A stretch of DNA of 64,000 nt from NCBI RefSeq assembly GCF_013087525.1, contig NZ_JABFCS010000001.1, positions 4,268,501-4,332,500 on the forward strand. The letters are read 5' to 3'. Below, piece by piece: positions 57,154 to 64,000 of the stretch (the stretch's first letter is position 1; the number at the start of each line of letters is the position of its first letter). The translations under genes and the position numbers were made by a program. Below the pieces are notes generated by a model. The model saw only the letters and a list, made by a program, of their open reading frames with translations. It did no database searches and was not told the DNA's origin. The DNA is from Ramlibacter montanisoli (GTDB taxonomy: Bacteria > Pseudomonadota > Gammaproteobacteria > Burkholderiales > Burkholderiaceae_C).

Positions 57154-58856
57154 CTACAGCATTTCTTCCGGGGCGAAGGGGCCGAGCACGCGCACCAGGA
57201 CCCGGAGCTTCGTGCTCGCGCCGGGTTCGCGCGTTTCGTCGCCGTAGGAGGCGCCCTGGGGGCGCGCCAGTGGTACTTGCCGTCGCGGCGCTCCAGCCGG
57301 TAGGCGGCCGTGTTCATCGTGTTCTCGATCTGCCGCGTCGCCTCCTGCGACAGGGCCGTGCTGCGGATCACGAGGCCGACCTCGCTGTTCTTCAGCTGCG
57401 AGCGCAGGTCCAGGTTCATGGAGCCGATGACCGCCAGCCGCTGGTCGATGATCACGGCCTTGGAATGCAGGCTGGCCCGCGAGTCCGCATTGCCCGCCTG
57501 CGAGCCGCCCGCGCCGCCGCTCCACGGGCCGCGTCGCCTTTGTTCCCGCGCGGCACCGGAGCCGAGCAGGTCGGCGGCGGATTCGGGGTCCGAGCGCATC
57601 TCGTGCAGCTCCACGCCCATGTCCAGCAGCGCCTTGCGGTAGCGGGCGTAGCCCGCGTGGGCTGCCGGCGCGTCGTTCGACGCCAGCGAGTTGGTGAGCA
57701 CGCGGATGCGCACGCCGCGTTTGCGCATCTGCTCGTACACGGCCATCATCCGCGCGCCGGGCACGAAGTACGGCGTGATGATCAGCACTTCGCGCTGGGC
57801 GACCTGCATGAGGTTCAGCAGGCCGTCGATGACGGTTTCACCGGCATCCACCTCGTCGTCGCCCGGGCCGATCTTGCCGGGCTCGTCGACCAGCAGCGTG
57901 GCCGGCGCCCAGGTCAGGCGCACCGTGCGCAGGTCCATGGAAGCGCGGTCCGCCTGGTTGGCCTCGGCCTGGGTGACCGTGGGCAGCACCGTGCCGGATG
58001 CGGCGACCGGAATCACCGGCTTGGGCAGCTGGCCCGTCGACGCCGGCGCCAGCGGCTTGGCCAGGGCCTCGAGGTCTTCCTTGTCCAGGAGCGTCTGCAC
58101 CGGATAGGCGAGCTTGTCGTTCCAGAAGCGGTCGAAGCTCGCCGACATGTCGCGCACGATGCGCCCGGCCGCGAGCACGTCGAGGTCCACGAAATTCTGC
58201 TTGTCTCCGGTGCCGAAATAGCGGTCTCCGAGGTTGCGGCCGCCGGTGATGCCCCAGGCGTTGTCGGCGATGAACAGCTTGTTGTGCATGCGCTTCTGCA
58301 TGCGGCCCACGTCGTGCAGCGAGGTGATCACGCGTCCGATCAGGTTGTTGCGCGGGCCGGGCAGCGGGTTGAACAGCCGGATCTGCACGTTCGGCTCGAA
58401 GGCCAGGCGCAGCACCTGTGCGTCTTCACCCACCGTATTGAAGTCGTCCAGCAGGATGCGCACGCGCACGCCACGCCGCGCGGCCTCGCGCAACCTCTGC
58501 AGGATCACTTCGGTGCTGGCGTCCGCGTGAATGGCGTAGTACTGCAGGTCCAGGCTGCGCTGCGCGCCATCGACCAGTGCCAGCCGGCTCGACAGCGCGG
58601 TGTCCACGCTATCCAGCAGGAAGAAGGCGGAGTCGCTGCGTGCCGCGGCCTGTGCGCGCCGTGCCTGCACCAGTTGGCCGAGTGCGGTCTGATCCGCCTG
58701 CGTGAAATGCGTGGACGCCGTGCGGCCGTCGTTGGCCGGCAGGCTGGCGCAACCGCTCGCCCAGCCGAGGTAGAACGCCATGGCGAGCCAGCGCAGGAGC
58801 CGCGGCCAGGCGGCGAACGAGGAGGGCGCGGCGCGGGCGGAACTGCAGGTTTCCAT
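57154..58856 (-). CDS. Phospholipase D family lipoprotein, cardiolipin-synthase-like (frameshifted near 57260)
   Basis: About 567 residues after restoration. A lipobox-like AMAFYLGWASGC near residue 37 suggests a lipoprotein. Two HKD catalytic motifs are present: HNKLFIADNAWGITGGRNLGD and HSKAVIIDQRLAVIGSMNLD. The layout resembles ClsC/YmdC cardiolipin synthases. A C is missing from a C5 run near 57260; the restored end reads LRVLVRVLGPFAPEEML. It is convergent with the MocR gene and 84 bp after uup on the same strand. Confidence 0.88.
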
Positions 58857-58939
58857 GGGTGGAGCGACTGTAGCCGCCGCCTTTGCGCCACGGGGTTCAT
58901 GAAGGTCAGCAATGGCCGCTTGTCGGTGACGGCGCATGC

Positions 58940-60812
58940 CTACAGTTGACCCAGGGCCTCCCAGCGCTCGAGTGCGGACATCAGCTGCTCCTCGATCTGC
59001 TCGCTGCGCACGGCCAGTTGCTGCGCGCGGCCAGGGTCCTCGCTGTACACCTTGCCGCGGGCGAGTTCCGCCTGGATCGCTTTCTGTTCCTGCTCCAGCG
59101 ACTCGATGAGTCCCGGCAGCGATTCGAGTTCGCGCTGCTCCTTGTAGCCCAGCTTGCGCTTTCCGGCCGCGGCCGGGGCAGGTGCCGTCGGCGCAGGCTT
59201 CTCCCGCGGCGACGCGGCGGGCGCGGCGCCCGCCTGCGCGAATTCCCGGCTGCGGCGCGATTGAGCCAGCCAGTCCTGCACGCCGCCCTCGTATTCGCGC
59301 CAGCGGCCGTCGCCTTCGAAGGCGATGGTGCTGGTGACCACGTTGTCCAGGAAGGCGCGATCGTGGCTCACCAGGAACACCGTGCCTTCGTAGTCCTGCA
59401 GCAGTTCCTCTAGCAACTCCAGGGTGTCGATGTCTAGGTCGTTGGTGGGCTCGTCGAGCACCAGCACGTTGGCGGGGCGCGCGAACAGGCGCGCCAGCAG
59501 CAGGCGGTTGCGCTCACCGCCGGACAGGGAGCGCACCGGCGATCCCGAACGCGCGGGTGAGAACAGGAAGTCACCCAGGTAGCTCTTCACGTGCTTGCGC
59601 TGCTTGCCGATCTCGATCCATTCGCTGCCGGGGCTGATGAAATCCTCCAGCGTCGCGTCGGGGTCGAGTGCGGTGCGCATCTGGTCGAAGTAGGCGACCT
59701 GCAGGTTGCTGCCAAGCCGCACGCGGCCTTTGTCCGGTTCCAGTTCGCCGAGGATCAGCTTGAGCAGCGTGGTCTTGCCCGCGCCGTTCGGGCCGATCAG
59801 TCCCACCTTGTCGCCGCGCAGGATGGTGGGAGCTGAAGTCGCGCACCACCACGCGTTCGCCGAAGGCCTTGGTCACGTGCGCGAGCTCCGCCACGATCTT
59901 GCCGGTGGGCTGGCCGGTGGCGACTTCCATGCTCACGCGGCCGAGCGCGTCTCGGCGCGCGACCCGCCTGGCGCGCAGCTGCTCGAGCCGCGTGATGCGG
60001 CCCTGCGCACGCGTGCGCCGTGCCTCCACGCCCTTGCGGATCCACACTTCCTCCTGCGCGAGAAGCTTGTCCGCCTTGGCATTGACCACGGCCTCCTGCG
60101 CGAGCTGGTCCTGCTTCAGCTGCTGGTACTGCGAAAAATTGCCGGGGTAGGAGAGCAGGCGGCCGCGATCGAGTTCGACGATGCGGGTGGCGACCCGGTC
60201 CAGGAAGGCGCGGTCGTGCGTGACCAGCACCACGCTGCCGCGGAAGTCGAGCAGCAGGTTCTCCAGCCACTCGATCGAATCGAGGTCGAGGTGGTTGGTC
60301 GGCTCGTCCAGCAGCAGCACGTCGGGGCGCCGCACCAAGGCCTGCGCCAGCGCCACGCGCTTGCGGTTGCCGCCCGACAGGGAGCCGATGCGCGCTTCCG
60401 GATCCAGGTGCAGCCGGTGCAGCGTCTCGTCGATGCGCTGCCGCCAGTTCCAGCCGTCCTGTGCCTCGATGCGGCCCTGCAGGGCGTCGAGGTCGCCGCG
60501 GCTGTGCGTGTAGTCGTCCACCAGTGCGATCACGTCCGCCAGGCCGGACTGCACCGATTCGAACACGGTGGCGTCCTCGCCCAGCTGCGGTTCCTGGGCG
60601 ACGAAGGCGGTGTGCAGCCCTTGCTGGCGTTGCACGTGCCCGTCATCCGGACGTTCCATGCCTGCAAGGATGCGTAACAGCGACGACTTTCCGGCGCCGT
60701 TGCGGCCGATCAGTCCGATGCGTTCGGCTGCCTCCAGCGAGAAATCGGCGTGGTCCAGCAGGGGTACGTGCCCGAAGGCAAGCTGGGCGCCGGTGAGCGT
60801 GATGAGGGCCAT
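58940..60812 (-). CDS. uup: ABC-F ATPase Uup (frameshifted near 59833)
   Basis: Restored to about 624 residues. Two ATPase domains: Walker [15 protein letters not shown] and [14 protein letters not shown], signatures [15 protein letters not shown] and [14 protein letters not shown], Walker [21 protein letters not shown] and [20 protein letters not shown]. The linker has [18 protein letters not shown], typical of Uup. The C-terminal coiled coil ([27 protein letters not shown]) is the Uup DNA-binding domain. Uup acts in DNA junction handling and ribosome function. One base is lost near 59833. Confidence 0.92.
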
Positions 60813-60923
60813 GGATGCGGGAGAAAGCCAGCGAGCGTATCACCGCCGCCGCATCCGCGATGCTTTGCACTATCTCCTGCGCGAGGTGCTGGCTATAGTG
60901 GGATCTGTTCGAGGAGGGGTTCC

Positions 60924-61376
60924 GTGGAACTCAATATCAATGGCGCCCGGCTGCAGGTCGAGGCGGATGCCGCCATGCCCTTGCTGTGGGTGCTGCGCGA
61001 TGTGCTGCAGCTCACCGGCACCAAGTTCGGATGCGGAGTGGCGGCCTGCGGCGCCTGCACGGTGCGCATCGACGGCCAGGCGGTCCGGTCCTGCGTCACG
61101 CCTGTCGGCAGCGTCGCCGGCAAGGCCATCCAGACAATCGAGGGCCTGGGAACGACCACGCGCCCCCATCCGCTGCAGACCGCCTGGATCGCGGAACAGG
61201 TACCGCAGTGCGGCTACTGCCAGAGCGGCATGCTGATGGCGGCGGCTGCCCTGCTGGAGAGAAAACCCAGGCCGACCGACGCGGACATCGACGAGGCGAT
61301 GACCAACATCTGCCGTTGCGGTACCTACCAGCGCGTGCGCGCCGCGATCAAGCGCGCGGCGGGGCAGAAGGCGTGA
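60924..61376 (+). CDS. [2Fe-2S] subunit of a molybdenum hydroxylase (IorA/xanthine-dehydrogenase small-subunit type)
   Basis: A 150-residue iron-sulfur protein with two 2Fe-2S sites. The plant-ferredoxin-like cluster ligands are in [25 protein letters not shown], and the second cluster ligands in [10 protein letters not shown] and [13 protein letters not shown] start (60924) is chosen because GAGGAGG lies 7 bp upstream; TATAGT at 60894-60899 could be its -10 element. The GTGA overlap with the next gene couples it to the large subunit. It transfers electrons from the molybdenum site to an acceptor. Confidence 0.92.
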   Translation: MELNINGARLQVEADAAMPLLWVLRDVLQLTGTKFGCGVAACGACTVRIDGQAVRSCVTPVGSVAGKAIQTIEGLGTTTRPHPLQTAWIAEQVPQCGYCQSGMLMAAAALLERKPRPTDADIDEAMTNICRCGTYQRVRAAIKRAAGQKA

Positions 61377-63638
61377 AGCGGCGCAGCTGGCTGCTCGGAA
61401 CCACGGCGGTCGGCGCGCTGCTGGTGGGGTGGGCCGCCCTGCCGCAACGCTCGCGTCTCGGCCTGGCGTCGATGATGGCGCCCGGCGAGGGCGACTTCGC
61501 GCTGAACGGCTGGATCAAGATCCTTCCCGATGGGGGCGTCGTGCTGGCGATGCCGCGCAGCGAGATGGGGCAGGGGTGCACACTGCGCTGCCGCAGCTCG
61601 CCGCCGAGGAACTGGATGTGCCGCTCGCGAGCATTCGCATCGAGCAGGCAGGGTGGGACACCGTGTACGGCAACGTCGCCATGCTGGTGGGCAACCTGCC
61701 TTTCCATCCTTCCGAGGAAGAAGGCGAAGACGGCTTCGGCCGGGTGAAGGCGAGCCGCTGGATGGTCGGCAAGCTGGCGCGCGAGCTGGGTTTGAACGCC
61801 ACGGGTGGATCGAGCAGCGTGTCGGATGCGTGGGAAGTCGTGCGCCTGGCGGCGGCGACGGCGCGGGCATCGCTGGTGGGTGCCGCGTCCCTGCAGTGGA
61901 GGTTGCCGTCCGAGGACCTGAAGGTGGCCGATGGCGTGGTCTCGCACCCGTCAGGGCGTTCCGCTGGTTATGGAGAGCTGGCACGCAGCGCGTCGGCCAC
62001 GCCGCCTGGTTCGGTGGAATTGAAGGATCGAAAGGCCTGGCGCGTGATCGGGCAACCGGTACCGCGGCTGGACGTGCCGGCCAAGGTGAGCGGCATGGCG
62101 CGCTTCGGGCTCGACGTGCGCCTGCCCGGGATGCGTTTCGCGGCATTGCGCCTGGCGCCGACGCTCGGCGGCGCGCCCGGCTGGGTCGATGCAAGAGCGG
62201 CCCTGGCGATGCCAGGAGTGGAGCGGCTTGTCATGCTGCCCGCGTATGCCGGCTCCACGGCCGGATTCGCCGTCGTCGCGCGCAGTTACTGGCAGGCCCA
62301 GCAGGCTGCGCTGGCCGTGGAGGTGGACTGGCGCGCGCCGGCCACCGGCCTGCTCGACTCGGAGCGGATCGCCGGGCAGCTGCACGAAGCGGTGAAGCTG
62401 CGGGACGGGTACCAGTTCTACGGACGCGGCAATGTGGACGAAGCGTTCCGTGCCGGCGGGCGGACCGTCGAAGCCTGGTACAGCGCGCCCTACCTGGCGC
62501 ACGCGACGCTGGAGCCGATGAACGCGACGGCGCGGGTGGGGGACGGGCGCGTCGAGGTCTGGGCGCCGACGCAGGTGCCGCAGATGTGCCGCGCGGCGGC
62601 CGCACGCGTCGCCGGCGTCGCCGAGGAGAAGGTGGACCTGCACGTGACCTTGCTGGGCGGCGGCTTCGGCCGGCGGCTCGAGGTGGACTACGTCGTGCAG
62701 GCGGTGCGCGTCGCCATGGACTTGCCCGGCGTCCCGGTGCAGCTGATCTGGTCGCGCGAGGAGGACACCCGGCACGATTTCTACCGGCCGATGCAGGTGG
62801 CCCGCGTGCGCGCAACGCTGGACGGGGCGGGATTCCCCCTTGCCTTGCACATCAAGTCGGCCGGCGATGCGATTTCACCGCGGTGGATGGAGCGCGGCCT
62901 GCCGGCCCTGGCGGGGCCGGTGGACCTTCCCGACAAGACGGCCTCGGAAGGCCTGTTCGACCAGCCCTACGCGTTTGCCCACCAGCGCATCGAGCACGTG
63001 TTCACGCGCAGCGGAGTGCCGGTGGGCTTCTGGCGCTCCGTGGGGCATTCGCACAATGCGTTCTTCACGGAGTCCTTCATCGACGAACTGGCGGCGGAGG
63101 CGCAGAAGGATCCCGTGGAGTTCCGGCGCAGCCTGCTGAGGCGCTCTCCGCGCCACCTCGCGGTCCTGAACGAGGCAGCAGAGCGTTCCGGCTGGGGGCT
63201 GCGGCCGCTGCCGGCGGGCCGGGCCCGGGGCGTGGCCCTGCACGAATCGTTTGGTTCGGTCGTGGCGCAGGTGGTCGAGGTGTCCCTTGAAAAGGGCACT
63301 CCCCGCATCCATCGTGTGGTTTGCGCGATCGACTGCGGCACCGTGGTCAATCCGCAGATCGTGGCCCAGCAGATGGAAGGGGCCGTGGTGTTCGGGCTGA
63401 CCGCTGCACTGCACGGACGCATCGACATCCGCGGTGGTGTCGTGCAGCAGCGGAACTTCCCCGATTACCCGATGCTCAGACTCGGCGCTGCCCCCAGGTG
63501 GAGACGTGGATCGTCCCCAGCGAGCGGCCGCCGTCGGGCGTCGGTGAGCCGGGCGTGCCGCCGGTGGCTCCTGCGGTGGCCAGCGCTCTGTGCACCCTGA
63601 CAGGCAGGCGGTATCGGTCGCTGCCTTTCGCGGCGTAG
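61373..63638 (+). CDS. Molybdopterin-binding large subunit, isoquinoline 1-oxidoreductase beta type (two frameshifts)
   Basis: About 756 residues after restoration. The N-terminus has a twin-arginine-type signal ([22 protein letters not shown]), so the enzyme may be exported folded. Landmarks: [73 protein letters not shown] and [20 protein letters not shown]. The restored end reads [25 protein letters not shown], with the conserved catalytic Glu in GVGEPG. Bases are lost at G/C runs near 61578 and 63493. No maturation (XdhC/CoxI) gene is next to it. Confidence 0.9.
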
Positions 63639-63659
63639 CGTACGGGTTTTCCCTTGTGC

Positions 63660-63680
63660 TATAGTCGCGGGCTTCGCTGA
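63660..63680 (+). promoter_or_regulatory. Tandem promoter P1 (repeat unit 1)
   Basis: TATAGT (63660-63665), CGC, then GGGCTTCGCTGA (63669-63680). First of three copies of a -10 box followed by a three-base gap and the same 12-mer. No good -35 box is seen. Confidence 0.55.
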
Positions 63681-63759
63681 CGACGGCGCTGCGCAAGCGG
63701 CAACGACGGCAGCAGAAGAAAAAGAGCCCGGGTTCGCGGCGGACGATCAAAAGTCGGTA

Positions 63760-63780
63760 TAGAATCTAGGGCTTCGCTGA
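63760..63780 (+). promoter_or_regulatory. Tandem promoter P2 (repeat unit 2)
   Basis: TAGAAT (63760-63765), CTA, then GGGCTTCGCTGA (63769-63780), exactly 100 bp after unit 1. The bases between also share GCTGA(T)GACGACGG with unit 1. Confidence 0.6.
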
Positions 63781-63837
63781 TGACGACGGTGACTCGCGCA
63801 AACCGCGCGGATCGCAGACGAAACAGCAAAAAACAGC

Positions 63838-63882
63838 TGGACAGGGCTTCGAAAAATCTGTCATAATCGAGGGCTTCGCTGA
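63838..63882 (+). promoter_or_regulatory. Tandem promoter P3 (repeat unit 3)
   Basis: TGGACA (63838-63843), an 18-bp spacer, CATAAT (63862-63867), CGA, GGGCTTCGCTGA (63871-63882), 102 bp after unit 2. This is the best sigma-70 match of the three. Confidence 0.65.
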
Positions 63883-64000
63883 TCGCAGCGGGGTTGGCAA
63901 GAAGGGAAGGCGCAAAGCCGGAAGATCTTGCGGGGTTCGTTAAAAATATACAGCCGATAAGCGTGGGCGTTTGATGGCGACTGCCAAGTTCTTCGGAACA
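63883..64000 (+). other. Leader of a probable rRNA operon
   Basis: GGTTCGTTAAAAATA (63935-63949) resembles the boxA antitermination element, and CAGCCGATAAGCGTGGGCGTTTGATGG-type sequence (from 63951) is typical of the transcript ahead of 16S rRNA in Burkholderiales. 16S itself would begin past the right edge. The identification is by recognition of the leader, not of the rRNA. Confidence 0.6.

Noticed and set aside
63660..63882. The ~100-bp spaced 12-mers as a CRISPR array
   Set aside because: The repeats are only 12 bp, only three in number, each follows a -10 box, and no cas genes are present.

Overview
This is a GC-rich, gene-dense chromosomal stretch. It most likely comes from a betaproteobacterium of the order Burkholderiales, probably a Comamonadaceae or Ramlibacter-like organism. 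That placement is inferred from the conserved rsmI-yraN-diaA-dolP block, the yggS/pilT-pilU arrangement, the style of the housekeeping proteins and the rRNA-operon leader at the right edge. I saw no phage, transposon, CRISPR array or tRNA gene.

A striking technical feature is that about 21 genes, including the normally essential hemE and the important priA, are broken by single-base shifts. Most of these sit at runs of G or C. I read these as probable sequence errors and give each gene its full extent across the shift.

Layout. 1-2803 (minus): di-haem cytochrome c peroxidase, a chemotaxis transducer and the start of a cupredoxin-like protein. 3014-6580 (minus): a two-component system with an M15 peptidase lipoprotein. 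6722-10107 (plus): a three-gene envelope module made of an FG-GAP-like protein, an SPFH/band-7 protein and an SH3 protein. 10120-13896: recQ with a small acidic protein, then an acyl-CoA synthetase. 14087-20366: a small protein, a chemotaxis transducer, putA with its divergent Lrp-type regulator, and a DUF3617-like protein. 20367-24327: yggS, pilT-pilU and a beta-hydroxyacid dehydrogenase. 24359-29747: dolP, diaA, yraN, rsmI and priA. An AT-richer gap with two DnaA-box matches follows, then hemE.

31259-38403: a TPR methyltransferase, a MetY-type sulfhydrylase, a CoA-binding protein, a DsbD-like reductase, an AlaX-like editing protein and a Fic protein. 38842-44653: an Lrp regulator divergent from an AceE/MdeB-like 2-oxoacid dehydrogenase E1, a creatininase-family amidohydrolase, several small stress-type proteins and cyanase. 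44715-49977: a KGG protein, a thioredoxin-like protein, and a lipid A modification locus (eptA-like, PAP2, PmrA/PmrB-like) with a PmrA-box match in the divergent promoter.

49968-57141: a seven-gene operon (LysE exporter, EamA transporter, aminotransferase, GST, PhzF, VOC, histidine phosphatase). It is divergent from a MocR-type regulator, with a 13-bp perfect inverted repeat between them. 57154-63638: phospholipase D family protein, Uup and an IorA/IorB molybdenum hydroxylase. 63639-64000: three tandem promoters repeated about every 100 bp and a leader, probably feeding an rRNA operon beyond the window.
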